A stretch of 64,000 bases of DNA from Lunularia cruciata (taxonomy: Eukaryota > Streptophyta > Marchantiopsida > Lunulariales > Lunulariaceae), in the NCBI GenBank assembly GCA_948567375.1, contig OX419757.1:620001-684000 (forward strand), written 5' to 3'. Position 1 is the stretch's first letter; each line of letters opens with the position of its first letter. Shown here piece after piece: positions 1 through 11,149 of the stretch. The position numbers were made by a program, and so were the translations under genes. The notes beneath the pieces were generated by a model that did no database searches, was not told the origin of the DNA, and was given only the letters and a program-made list of their open reading frames with translations.

Positions 1-166
1 TTCAAATAAGGTGATCATATGCATAAAATCTTACCTAAAGCGCAAGGTGATGAATTGTGTGAAATGGTGCTTGGGTAGTACTTGGACACAAAAGTCCCAA
101 TGGTTTGGTGGAAGTGGATTTGGTGGTCCATAAATTCCATCTATCCCAACCTTGCTCTGATACTAG
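1..166 (-). mobile_element. 5' leader and primer-binding site of a family-1 Ty3/gypsy element running off the left edge
   Basis: On the minus strand the bases next to the LTR read TAGTATCAGAGCAAGG, which matches the TGGTATCAGAGC-type primer-binding site complementary to the 3' end of initiator tRNA-Met. The sequence that follows closely matches the leader next to the 5' LTR of the element at 15654-21262 (20600-20778). The gag-pol body must lie left of base 1, so nothing can be said about its coding capacity. Confidence 0.8.
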
Positions 167-591
167 TGTAAAAGACCAAAACCAAGCAGAGAAATGGAGA
201 AAGGAAGATCACATTGCAACACTTGAATATGGGTAAACTCCAAATGCCTAGTATGAGCTTTGGCTTTGGTATTTATAGGGAGCATACAAGGCTCTTGAGA
301 AGCTTCTCAAGAAGCTTCCTTGAGTAGCTTTCTTAGAGTGCAAGCCAAGTCAACTAGGAAGCTTCTCAAGAAACTTCATTCTAGAAGTCGCCTACTTGGT
401 GTGCAAGCTAAGCTAGTTGGAAGCTTCTAGAAGTGTTCTTCTAGAAGCTACCTACTTGGGATGCAAGCTAAGCTAGCCGGGAAACTTCCCAAGAAGCTTC
501 ATGGATACTTCTAGAATATTTTGAGCTAATTTGTCTTATTTACTATTTCGTTAGCCCTACTAACTTTGTCGCTAAACTTCATATTGTTACA
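167..591 (-). mobile_element. 5' LTR (family 1) of the element running off the left edge
   Basis: This 425-bp LTR starts TGTAAAAGACC and ends ATTGTTACA on the plus strand, so on its own strand it is TG...CA bounded. It is read on the minus strand. It has a TATA box (plus-strand TATTTATAG near 269-277) and, upstream of it in U3, many GAAGCTTC and TTCTAGAA blocks, including a perfect GAAGCTTCTAGAA at 420-432. It closely resembles the LTR at 62804-63229, so both probably belong to a younger subfamily. It appears to have inserted into the LINE copy that follows, because LINE sequence begins immediately at 592. Confidence 0.85.
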
Positions 592-2865
592 CCTATGGGT
601 CTCCTAGTAATGGAAAGTCATCCACATGGAGAACATCATTTGCAAGGGCAACATCTAAGAAGCATGTGACAAAATCCTTGGATCCTATTGGCACTCTAAG
701 AACATAAAATCCATTTATAGATATGATACACCCCTTTGGAAGCTCAAAGTTGGGAGGGATACCTAAAGGAGACCATGCCCTACACTTTGATAGCTTGACT
801 CTCAAGCCTACTAGATGTAGCTTGGTAGTCAAGTGGTCAAAGGTCTGCCTAATCTAATCTACAGGGTCCACAATGTATGTATCTGCCAAGGAGAGAAATA
901 CACAACCTAGCATGGCCAAAGTAGTAGATAAGAGAGCTCTAAAGTGAGCTATGGCAAATAAAGGTCCCCCTAAACCCTAACGTGTACCAACAGTTGGCTC
1001 CAAGATGGTGACTCCCTCTTGTGAACAATCATGCTGATAGTAAAGGGAAATAGGAGAGCCATAAAAAGACTACATAAAAGGAATAAGACTCGCCAAGGAT
1101 CCACCAGCCTCCCTTGGCTCTCTAAAGATGGATGCCCATGAGATGCTATTAAAAGCATTCTCAACACCCACTTGTAGGATGACTCACTCTGGATGGATAT
1201 CTAGGAGTGCCCTAATACCTAGAGATACAACCTCACATCCTCCAAGTGTTGCTACTCCAAACTGATTTGGACTGAGGTATTGTTGAAATGCGAATGATGT
1301 TGAAGGACAATGGTATGACTGACCAAATGCAAAAAAGTCTCTCCAATAGCAATTAGTCTAATGCCCCTTGTGTCCTTCTCCATTGCAAAAAGTTGACTAG
1401 CACCTAACACCTGACTAATAGACATAAAAATTTCTCCTCTTGCTACTGCTATTGCTACAACCACTTGAAACAACTTGGTAAAACCACTCAAATGATCATC
1501 TGCTTGAAAGCAATCTCTAAGGTGCTCATAAACCATCCCTGAAAAACCTCTTGAGGAAAGGCGAGGAGCAATGCACAATGCTTGTGCAAAAGTTGACCTA
1601 TCAAGACATAAAAGTTGCTAAGGCTAATAATCTAAGACCTCTAGTGGTAGTCCCTCTATTGCTATAGGATGTAGTGAGCGTAGGGAAGACATAGTCTCAT
1701 CAGTAGGACTAACCATAGACAAAGGGTGTAACGCTCATGCTACTCTACTAAACTCTCCCACTTGACCTGATGTCTTGCACCGTCGTAATCAAGTGGACTA
1801 TATGGTATCCTGTGGGGAAACCTATCTCCTAAGATGTGTAGCCCTAGCAAACTCCTCTTGAAGGGCTATGCAATCTCCCATTCAGAATAAATGAAATCTA
1901 GTAGCCACTTCTCGATGCCATGCATGTCCCTCTCTAACATAATAAAACACCATCAAGGGAGTAAGAGGAATAAGAACCATGCTAACTCGTCCAAGGGATC
2001 ATATGCCAAACGATCAAGTGGTAGGCGAAAAGCCTATCTAGCCTCATCATGGAGTGTATGGGGTAGCCTATGGAATAGACGTGGACATGGAAAACTAGTC
2101 TCAAATAACCCCAAAATGCAACCCTCCTGAGAAGCTAACTACTCCCGCAACTCAATTGGTATCCCTAAAAGGGTCAACAAAGAGATAGATGAAGAGTACG
2201 TAATCTTGAGTGTCACTGCTATCAATGTGATTGCTTGCCTCACATGGGCATCCCAAGTGGTCCAATCATAGTCCTTGTGCATCCTTCCCACATGGGTCTT
2301 TACCCCTTGCAAGGTAAAGCATCAGTGATACATTGAACATGGTGTATCCTGACCCGCTCTTGACGGCCTCACATGGGTAGGTGTAGCAATGGCTAGCACA
2401 AGAATAACAATAGTAACAACTGATGCTTCTATCCATATCTCCCCATACCTGCAAAACCATAACCTCTCACATCCCAACTAACATAAAGAAACAATCTCTC
2501 CAAACCCTAAAAACTATAAACTCTCATAACTTTCAATTTCTATCTCCAAAAATTTCAAAAACTAAATTTCCATAGAATTTAATAATAAAAACCAAGAAAT
2601 TATAAAATTCCCAGCCCATCACTCTCAAGGTGTAATGATCACTCTAAACCCTAAAAATCTAAGATTCTTATAAATTTTTACTCAATTCTCTAGTCTTTGG
2701 TCTAGATACCGATGGAACCAAAATTGAAAAATGAACAAATTCAAAAAATGAACAAAATAAAAAATCAACAAAATCAACTATTCATTCAAGTGATATATGC
2801 TAGAGAGAACTCATGAAATATAAATCTTTCTTCTCACATCTCTTCTCTCCTCTCCTCTCCCGAAC
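592..2865 (-). pseudogene. R2-like non-LTR retrotransposon, degraded copy (left arm of inverted repeat)
   Basis: Minus-strand copy of the same LINE as 3043-5815. Readable pieces are an RT palm/thumb segment at 593-832 (around L-H-L-V-G-L and C-R-A-W-S-P-L-G-I-P), an RT finger segment at 1252-1578 (A-P-R-L-S-S then M-V-Y-E-H-L-R-D-C-F), and a zinc-finger remnant near 2270-2460. It keeps CAG glutamine codons where the right arm has TAG, and has its own CAG-to-TAG change near 1830. The 3' half is missing: it stops at 592, against the LTR. Frameshifts and stops are numerous, so no protein can be made. Confidence 0.8.
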
Positions 2866-3042
2866 TCAACTCAACTCGGCTTGAACTCAACTCGGACTCA
2901 ACTCAGCTTGAAGTAGGAATCAATTGGAGGACTCTGCCTTGTTCATTCGGTGAACAGTAAGTGAGCTTTGGAAAAGGGTTTGTTATTGTCTCATCTGTAT
3001 AGGCTGCTCTGAATATGCTATAGGGAGCTGCGGGAGAGTGTG
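2866..3042. repeat. Spacer between the two LINE arms, with short direct repeats
   Basis: About 180 bp separates the two head-to-head LINE copies. It begins with several AACTCAACTCGGCTTG-like direct repeats (about 2867-2912). The rest is unique, mixed-composition sequence with no ORF. It may be the remaining 5' UTR of one copy or the joining point of a rearrangement. Confidence 0.5.
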
Positions 3043-5815
3043 GAGACGGGAGAGGAGAGGGAGAGACGTGAGACAATTTCTATAAATTCTGAGGGCTCTC
3101 TAGCATGTAGCATTCAAGTGAATAGTCGATTCTCTTCATTTTTCAATTTCGGTTCCATTGGCACTTAGATTGAAGACTATGGAGAATGGAGTAGAAAGTT
3201 ATGAAGATTTTTAGCTTTTTTAGGGTTTAGAGTGATCATTATACATTGAGAGTGATGGGTTGGGAATTTTCATTACCAATCTCTTGGTTTTCATGATTAA
3301 GTTCCATAGGAATTTAGTTTGAAAATTTTGGAGATGGAAATTGAAAGTTATGAGAGCTTATAGATTTTAGGGTTTGGAGAGATTGTTTTCTTATGTGAGT
3401 TGGGATGTGAAATGTTGGGGTTTTGCATATATGGGGAGATATGGAGAGGAGCAGCATGTGCTACTATCACTATTCTTGTGCTAGCCATGGCTACACCTTC
3501 CCATGTGGGGTTGCCTAGAGCGGGTCGGGATACACCATGCCCGTTGTGTCACCAACGCTTTACCTTGCAAGGGGTAAAGACCCATGTGGGAAGGATGCAC
3601 AAGGACTATGATTAGACCACTTGGGATGCCCACGTAAGACGAGTGACCACATCGACAGTATCATTTTTTGGCACGTGATTCCTTGGAGGAGCTAGCATGG
3701 TTCCTATTCCTCCTACTCCCTCGATGGTGTCTTTGTTATGCTAGAGGGAGACGTGCAGGGCATAGAGAGGTGGCGGCTAGATTTCATCAATTCCAAGCGG
3801 GGGATTGGGTAGCCCTTTAGGAGGAGTCTGTTAGGGCTACACAATTTAGGAGACAGGCATTGCCATAGGATACCACAGATTCCACTCGATTACGACGATG
3901 TAGGACATTGGGTCAGGCGGGAGAGTTTAGTAGAGCAGCATGAGCGCTACACTCTTTGCCTATAGCGAGTCCTACTGATGAGACCATCTCTTCCCTACAC
4001 TCATTGCATCCTATAGCAATAGAGGGACTACCACTAGAGGTCTTAGATTATCAGCCTGAGCAGCCTTTATGTCTTGATAGGTCACTATTTGCACAAGCAT
4101 TGTGCACTGCTCCTCGCCTTTCCTCAGGAGGCTTGTCAGGGATGGTTTATGAGCACCTTAGAGATTGCTTCTAGGCAGATGATCCTTCTAGTGGTTTTAC
4201 CGAGTTGTTTTAGGTGGCTGCAATAGTAGCAAGAGGAGACATTCCTATGTCTGTTAGTCGGGTGTTAGGTGCTAGTCAACTTCTCACAATGGAGAAGGAC
4301 ACGGGAGGCATTAGACCGATTGCTATTGGAGAGATCTTTTTGCGTTTGGTCAGTCATACCATTGTCCTTCAGCATTGTTCTCACTTTCGACAACACCTTA
4401 GTCCACATTAGTTTGGAGTAGCTACACCAGGAGGATGTGAGGCTATATCTCTAGGCATTAGAGCACTCCTAGATATCCATCCAGAGTGGGTCGTCCTACA
4501 GGTGGATGTTGAGAACGCTTTTAATAGCATCTCATTTGCATCCATCTTTAGAGAGCTTAGGGAGGCTGGAGGATCCTTGGCGAGTCTCATTCCTTTTGTG
4601 CGGTCTTTTTATGGCTCTCTTGCTTTCTTTTACTACCAGCATGGTGGTTCACAAGAGGGAGTCACCATCTTGGAGTCAGCTGTTGGTACATGTCAAGGAG
4701 ATCCTTTGGGGGGGGGGGGCCCTTATTTGCCATAGCTCACTTTAGAGCTCTCCTATCTACTACTTGGCCATGCCAGGTTGTGTATTTCCCTCCTTGGCAG
4801 ATGATACACACATCGTAGGCCCTGTAGATCAGATTAGGCAAGCCTTTGACTACTTGACTACCGAGCTACATCTAGTAGGCTTGAGAGTCAAAGTGTCAAA
4901 GTGTAGGGCATGGTCCCCTTTAGGTATCCCTCCCCACCTTGAGCTTCCAGAGGGGTGTATCACATCCACAGATGGACTTCGTGTTCTTGGAGTGCCAGTA
5001 GGATCAGAGGATTTTGTCACACGCTTCTTGGATGCTGCCCTTGCAGAGGATGTTCTCCATGGGGATGACCTTCCATTACTAGGAGATCCGCATGTGGCAT
5101 TTGGTATACTCTCTTCCAGTATTGCTCATCGACCATCCTACCTCATCCGTATAGTTCACTCCTCACCGTCCTTCCTATCACGTCTGAGAGCATTTGATAG
5201 GAGGATTATGGGAGTCTTTGGTGATATTATTGGACCAAGGACTTTTGAGTGTGTGACAAGGGATTTGGCATGTAGACAGACTGCTCTACCGATCTCATGT
5301 GGTGGGGTTGGCTTGCTTTCTATGGAGGAGATGACACCTATAGTGTTTTTGGGTAGTTGGGCTCTCTTGGCACCCCTACTTTCCTCTCGTTTTGTGGTTG
5401 CTGATAGGCTGGTTTTGGAGCCTTATGTGACAGAGGTGGAGGGAGGATCCTTTTCTCTCCAGGTGTTATTGCGGCAGACAAGAGATAGTCTATCCCCACG
5501 AGCATGAGAGGGTTTTCCACTGTTTGCTTCACTATCGTCAGATTGGACTAGGGGTTTACAATCTTCCTTGATGGAGCGACAGTGTGAGCATACGCTACAT
5601 TCTCTCTTAGTTGACTTGTCCATTCCTCAGGCTACTAGAGCACGTCTACGCTCTTGCTCCGGCAAGGGTGCAGGCTCTTGGATCCTAGCTCGACCGTGCA
5701 TTAGGGCTTTTCGACTCGCACCGGCTACTTTCTCTACAGCGATGAGGTTTCGCCTAGGTTTGGTGCATCTTCACTACTCACTTGTGAGTGTGGTTCTACA
5801 CTAGATGCAGCCTTT
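3043..5815 (+). pseudogene. R2-like non-LTR retrotransposon, degraded copy (right arm of inverted repeat)
   Basis: Order on the plus strand: 5' UTR-like sequence from 3043; a CCHH zinc finger at 3538-3602 (C-P-L-C-H then H-V-G-R-M-H); RT finger motifs at about 4110-4350 (E-K-D-T-G-G-I-R-P-I-A); RT motif A with Asp at 4497-4535 (Q-V-D-V-E-N-A-F-N); motif B G-T-C-Q-G-D-P-L-G-G near 4684; motif C A-D-D-T-H-I near 4798; thumb to 5507; and a C-terminal zinc-knuckle remnant C-E-C-G-S-T-L near 5783-5806. An N-terminal zinc finger plus C-terminal cysteines is the R2-type layout, but membership of another such clade is possible. Broken by TAG at 3818, 3866, 4172, 4211 and 4409, by a G12 run at 4708-4719 (five G in sister copies), by a 1-nt loss near 4757, and by a truncated 3' end. 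Confidence 0.85.
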
Positions 5816-5874
5816 TACTTCTATATATGCATACAAATCTATGCGCCTTTTACTTCTATATATGCATACAAATC
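5811..5874. repeat. 29-bp direct repeat, two copies, at the LINE 3' break
   Basis: CCTTTTACTTCTATATATGC plus nine more bases occurs at 5811-5839 and again at 5846-5874. The duplication lies exactly where LINE homology ends, so it may record the break or repair event that truncated the copy. Confidence 0.8.
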
Positions 5875-6402
5875 CTTTGCTACAGTCTCACCCATACATG
5901 CATAGCTCACACAACTAGTATTGTATTGAATGGTATTGTTTCATACAACTAGTACATATATCCATTGTTTGCTCTTTTCCCATGTAGCTCACTACCGTTG
6001 CTTGTCCACAATCTTTACGTGTTATTGCAGTCATCCTCGCACAACACGCGTATGTGGACGAGAAATACTTCTTATATGATCGTATTGACTATATGATCTC
6101 GGAACTACACGAACATCGTTATATAAAGGCGAGAGTATTCTAAATAACGGATGGGAAACTTGATGAATAACGTATGCTCCAAAGAGTGTACACGATATCA
6201 ATTCACCGGTTGGAGAGGGTGAATTGAAGTGATGAGGTCTAGTCTTATTAGCATCCTGAGGAAATTGATTACCATCGGATACTGAAAAGAATTTGCGCGA
6301 TTTCAATTCACCGGTTGGACCAGAGGAGAAGTGCATAGATCTAACCTTTCTACCATTAAATGTACTATGTTTCCTCCGGTAGGAGAGGAACCATAGAATC
6401 TC
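5875..6402. other. Low-copy stretch with a 16-bp direct repeat; no gene recognised
   Basis: CAATTCACCGGTTGGA occurs at 6199-6214 and 6304-6319. The minus-strand ORF across 6031-6336 owes part of its length to this repeat and shows no recognisable domain. Nothing else can be supported here. Confidence 0.5.
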
Positions 6403-6406
6403 AAAA
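6403..6406 (-). terminator. Likely RNA polymerase III terminator of tRNA-Glu
   Basis: AAAA on the plus strand is a TTTT run on the transcript strand, about 28 nt past the tRNA 3' end. It is the first T-run of four downstream. The nearer run at 6414-6420 is A-rich on the transcript strand and would not terminate. Confidence 0.55.
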
Positions 6407-6433
6407 GTGGTAGTCTTTTTGCTCGGGAGCGCT

Positions 6434-6505
6434 TCCGTTGCCGGGACTCGAACCCGGGTCGCTCGGGTGAGAGCCGAGTATCCTAACCATCTAGACTACA
6501 ACGGA
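6434..6505 (-). tRNA. trnE-CUC: tRNA-Glu (anticodon CTC)
   Basis: The 72-nt minus-strand sequence begins TCCGTTG and ends CAACGGA, giving a perfect 7-bp acceptor stem. Box A is TAGTCTAGATGG and box B is GGTTCGAGTCC. The anticodon loop reads CTCTCAC with anticodon CTC, flanked by a GGCT stem typical of plant nuclear tRNA-Glu. No CCA is encoded, as expected for a nuclear gene, and no intron is seen. It decodes GAG. The gene looks functional. Confidence 0.97.
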
Positions 6506-8375
6506 TCATGGCATTGGCGAGCATAATCAAATATTCAAACCTAAAGCTTATACGTCGTGTGGTTGTTAACGCGCCTGTAACCACTAGACTCTTCATGCTC
6601 CCGCAGCTGTTACAGAACGTCGCACTCGAATTTAGACCATCGAAAAATTCAAAGATGCAGACCCTCAACACGACGCATTCAGTGAGTATTACAATGAAAA
6701 GTCCTGTTCTGGTGCTTCTCTTATACATGTAGGTGAAGGGTGTCCTGTGTGTGTGTTTTAGTTGTCTGTAGATATTCAGTTCGTTTATGTAAACGAAGAC
6801 AAGAAGTGAGTTTTACCAAGTCACAACGTTAATGAATATGTAATAACAAGTCCGCCCAGGCAAATGGATTGGAGGAGGGTGTCACAAGGATAGCAGAAAA
6901 ATAAATAAACTATATTGCTATTTCTGATGTTCATGTTCTTGCGATCGAGCCTCGGTTGACAGCTTATCGATGTTTGATATCCTTCAGGACTCGGGTTGAA
7001 GCTTGTTGCCAATAGGCCGACCAACACGGTTAGTTTTCACTGATGCCGACTGATCGCCCTCCTCTGATACTAGCATCAAGTTACAGCTTTGTATCAGTTC
7101 ACTAGAGTGTTCAACCAGGACATCAGTGACACAGGTCTTTCACCTCTAAAACTCCGATCTCGCACTCAAATCCGGGGCAAGATTCGAGGTGCAAGGGGAG
7201 TGAAGGCGGATGTAGATCTTAGCAAAAGTCGGGTTGTGTACTACCTTTCAGTCAGTATTGGTTTCATCTATGCGTCTCGAGGTAGCAGTGAGTCTGGTTC
7301 AGGTGTGAACGTGTACCTACAAGACAAGCGTCAATATACTGCATATCTATGAGATAACCGAATGAAAGGAAATATAATGCAGTCGAATGCAATTCAGTAG
7401 TGAAGACACTATATCCGAGTCCCACAAGTTTAATGCGTTTGAATGGAGATCTGACGTAAGCTGTAATACCGTGTTCGAACCACATGGTCAGTTATATGGG
7501 TAATGAGAGAAGAAGACGTTCTTCCAAAGGGGTATCCACACCCACTTAGGACCGAACCTATGCAAACCGAAGGCATGCACATCTTAGCAAGTAAATGCAT
7601 GCAAGAACCGATGCAAACCGGAAACACATCGTCAGGTATAGCTTGAAATAGAAACCATAAGACATAATGCAAAAGTAGGCTTTGAAGGAAGCACTGCGGA
7701 CTTTTAATTCCAAAATGCCAACTGTAAGAGTTCATACACAGAACTGCACTGCCTTCAATAAGCACCGGCACAGTATCCATTGTAGAGAGTTCGTCAGTCC
7801 AACACCATGATATAACAACCCCCCCTAGATGATCCAACAGATGTGCTCACTACGAACTGTCAATAATCTAAAAGCAAGGACATCATATCCTGCAGGGCAA
7901 GGTTAAGTCTTCCAGAAGTCTGTACTGGGTACCCATAGTTGCCATCCAATAAAACGTCATCGATGTCACTTATGTTACATAGGAAAACTCGACTATGCCA
8001 CTCACATAGTTACAGAAAGCAAAGGAGATGTTAAACCCTCAATCGCACCCTTGTAAGCCTTGAATTTGCTTAGGAGTAAGACGTTGGACCTCCGATTGAG
8101 ACGTTATTAAGTATACCATCAACTGACTTGGGGAGATTTAGGGTTTAGTGAGTAAGAGCCAACCTCAAGATGCAACGCTTCGAACAACTTCCAAACGTCT
8201 GACAACGGAGCTGGAGTCTTACATATTCAACAGGAGAAACAAATTCGATTGATATCTGTTGAAGTTTAAAAATCCGCATCCGCTTACTACCTACATTGAT
8301 CCACTGATAGAAAATTCGAATATCTCAGATTCCCTTGACACCGTTCTAGATCCACTGGTCAAAATTACAAAATTC
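6506..8375. other. Low-copy DNA between tRNA-Glu and the uL18-like gene
   Basis: Mixed-composition DNA with short unrelated ORFs on both strands (for example 7089-7352 plus and 7430-7837 minus), none with a recognisable domain. The part next to 8375 is the 3' side of the uL18-like gene and probably holds its 3' UTR. The rest could include introns or noncoding exons that cannot be placed. Confidence 0.4.
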
Positions 8376-8696
8376 TCAGATAAGCTTGACACCGTTTTCT
8401 CTAAGACTGTCAACAAGGGCCCTCCGTTTCCCGTGATACCCCTGGCCCCTTGCAAGCTCAAATGCTACAGCGGGAATCTCCTTCAGTCTCAACCGCTCTG
8501 CTAGAACTTGCCCGATCTTCGCAGCGGCAGCGACATCCGCGGTATTAGGAAGTTCTCCCCGTAAAACCTTCTCCTGTGAAGAAGCAGCAATGACAGTGGT
8601 ACTGGTTGGCGAATGCACCACTTGAGCGCTGACAAATTTGTTGGAGAAGAACATTTTCAGCACATATGGTTTCAAGAACTTTGTCACCCTCGTCAT
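8376..8696 (-). CDS. uL18-family ribosomal protein, probably mitochondrial (L18p/L5e family)
   Basis: A 106-residue protein from the first ATG (8694-8696). uL18 proteins bind 5S rRNA in the large ribosomal subunit. The sequence shows the family's features: an early strand F-F-S-N-K-F-V-S-A-Q-V (about 16-26), the S-S-Q-E-K motif near residue 40, the helix D-V-A-A-A-A-K-I-G-Q-V-L-A-E-R, and the C-terminal G-Y-H-G-K-R-R-A-L-V-D-S-L-R-E-N-G block. It resembles the short plant L18p/L5e-type protein of Arabidopsis (At5g27820 type, a little over 110 residues), usually assigned to mitochondria. The open frame extends five codons further up to a TTG and then meets TAG, so I chose the ATG. A spliced upstream exon with a few extra residues is possible. 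No clear targeting peptide is seen; short uL18 proteins may import without one. Confidence 0.85.
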   Translation of the reverse strand: MTRVTKFLKPYVLKMFFSNKFVSAQVVHSPTSTTVIAASSQEKVLRGELPNTADVAAAAKIGQVLAERLRLKEIPAVAFELARGQGYHGKRRALVDSLRENGVKLI

Positions 8697-9485
8697 CCTC
8701 ACAGATTCCAATTGTCCCTACGCCTTAATCTTAATTCACGAAATCAAATTTACCTCCTGAAAACCAGTTTCGTCTCCTCAATGCAAGCCAGACCGATTGC
8801 GGTCCTCATAACCAGGCAACGTAGCTCTCTGGAGATTTCACGTCACATACCCTAGTATTCACCACTTCTTAAAATCGAGAGAAAACTAGACCAAACCCTG
8901 CTGGAGATCAAAGCATCGCGTTCAGCTGATATAACAACAATCCATCAGTATTAGCAAAAAATGTGGTTTCCTTTCCGCGATTCTAAGAACTCAAACTTGA
9001 TGGAAATCGTTCATTTTCAACACGACAGTGAGAGATTTCGATCGTGGCTTTTTTCACTGGGGTACAAAACAACAAGGAACAGTGAATACTTCTAGGTACT
9101 CACTCCGTACATCGGACCGTCGATGAACCAGATGCAAATGTACCAGGTTAATGACCATACAACGCCAAACTCACAGTTTCTGCGAAGTCACAGTCTCGGT
9201 TGGTTGGACTCTACAGTACATCAAACTTGGTTCCATCAACTCGGTTGCTTGTAATCGATTCAATTGTAGTATGATCATGTGATGTGTATTTCTTCCACTT
9301 TCACTCCAGAAACAATTCGGGTGGAACAGCTTATCCAAAATAGTTTAGTATATGTCTGTAAATTCCTTCTGGGAAGAAATATAAAGAGGTATAAGCTGAG
9401 TACATGGTTACAATTGGTAGCAACTAGTCTCTCTTTATGTGGAGGTTACACCACTTTTAAAGAGAACGAGAAGCGACACACGTAG
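8697..9485. promoter_or_regulatory. Upstream region of the uL18-like gene
   Basis: On the minus strand this holds the 5' UTR and promoter of the gene at 8376-8696. An in-frame TAG lies just upstream of the coding start. No convincing TATA box can be assigned. The plus ORF at 9279-9485 has no recognisable content. Confidence 0.35.
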
Positions 9486-11149
9486 GATGAACACATAATA
9501 CCACTTTTAAAGAGCTTAAAAGATGCATTTATAATCATCCTCTACTTATCTTATGGTTTTTATTAATATATATAAGACAAGCTCCTTGCAACTTAAATTT
9601 GACCATTTGACCATTCCTAGCATAAATATGGCATCTGATCATTTTCAAGATACATCTTTCAACATCACATCTCATATAAAACTTGGGTGAAATGTGTATC
9701 ATTTATGAAATAGATTTTCTTCTGGTAAATAGTATAATTAATTTGTTAATTCTATCACATTTTACTTGATGAATCTCTCTTGTAATGCTAAGTATAATGA
9801 TGAATGTATAATGAATGAAGGAAAACAATGAGAATTAAATAAGTGACTGAAATATAAGTTAACTATTTTCATTCCATACCCATTTTATCACGAATTCATA
9901 CTTTGGTTGTCTGATAACAGATTTAGATGCCCAACCAACCCACTCTGAAAATTAAACATTAAATATCCAGGGAGCACATCTCTTAGCAAAGCCTTACAAA
10001 AGTTATTTTAAAAATTTTAAAAAATTGAAAAAAATGTTTGCATGGTTAAAAAATATAATATTCATGTATAATTCAAGAGATAGGATTTTACTATTTTTTT
10101 TTGTCATTTAGCTCAAGTCAAGTTGTTATTGTCCTCATGGTGGATTTGATTGTATTTAAATTGTCTTGATCTAATCAAGTTTATATAATCTTGTTGAGAA
10201 CACCATACATTATTAATATGAGATGAACACATAATACTCTAAGAGAGTAAAAAGCCAAGAATAATAAGATAACGTCCTAAATCAAGCGTGGTTATTTTGA
10301 GTATTCAAACTTAAATATGGATCACTTGATGTAAGTGTGTTTCCAAAAAAATAGCTTGATGTAACTAGTGACCTAAAATACTCATCCAAATAATAATAAC
10401 AATGAGATAAGATGAAATCAGAGATAAAAAAGCAAAAGTATTCATGTAGCTATTTATAGAACATGGACTAAACATTCCTATTGACATTTAGATTGATACT
10501 GATACTTGAGGATGGACTATGTAATCACTCATTAAAGATATGCCATAAGTGGTTACTCACCTCTAGAGGAGAACTCAATCTTGATACAAAACTATGAGTT
10601 ATTATTCATCGTTTCAGTAGGGCATATTTATCAGATCGATACTATGGAGACCTAGCCCATTTTAATTCCCATCTTTTGTGTTTGCTATGCGATTGCCTTT
10701 CCTTTTTTCAAGGACATTATGTGTCAAATTAATGAATTGACAATTAAAATCAGTCAAATTTGGTCTTATAAGAAAGTCTTTGACTAGATACCTCCAACGA
10801 ATTAGAGATCTACTTAAGTATCATGTCATTGCATTATGAAACCCAATTGCAAATACATGTGAGATAATGTCAACAGATACAACTATATATAAGTCAAGAT
10901 TTAATCATAATTAAGCAAGTAAGATATATTTTCAAATCTAGCTCCTAAAATAATTATTGTACAATTATATACCTCACTATACAACATATATACATTGTTA
11001 CAAAATATATATACATCATTACATAACATATAACACTATAGAAGCACCATTCACACATAGTCATACATGAACTCTAAAGTGCCACAATAATTAGTTCGGT
11101 CTTTCACTCTAGTCAGACCCAAATCACATATGTACTCGATCCTTCATTC
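9486..11149. other. AT-rich DNA, probably old repeat remnants
   Basis: No gene or domain is visible. A segment around 11010-11085 recurs as a degenerate direct repeat at about 11553-11635, sharing CATACATGAACTCTAAAGTG. The left end of the nested family-2 element may lie here, but no terminal dinucleotides or target duplication could be fixed. Confidence 0.4.

Noticed and set aside
6031-6336. 101-codon minus ORF near tRNA-Glu
   Set aside because: No recognisable domain, and part of its length comes from a 16-bp direct repeat.
8697-8711. Five-residue N-terminal extension of the uL18-like protein
   Set aside because: It would need a TTG start, and an in-frame TAG lies just upstream. A spliced upstream exon remains possible but cannot be shown.
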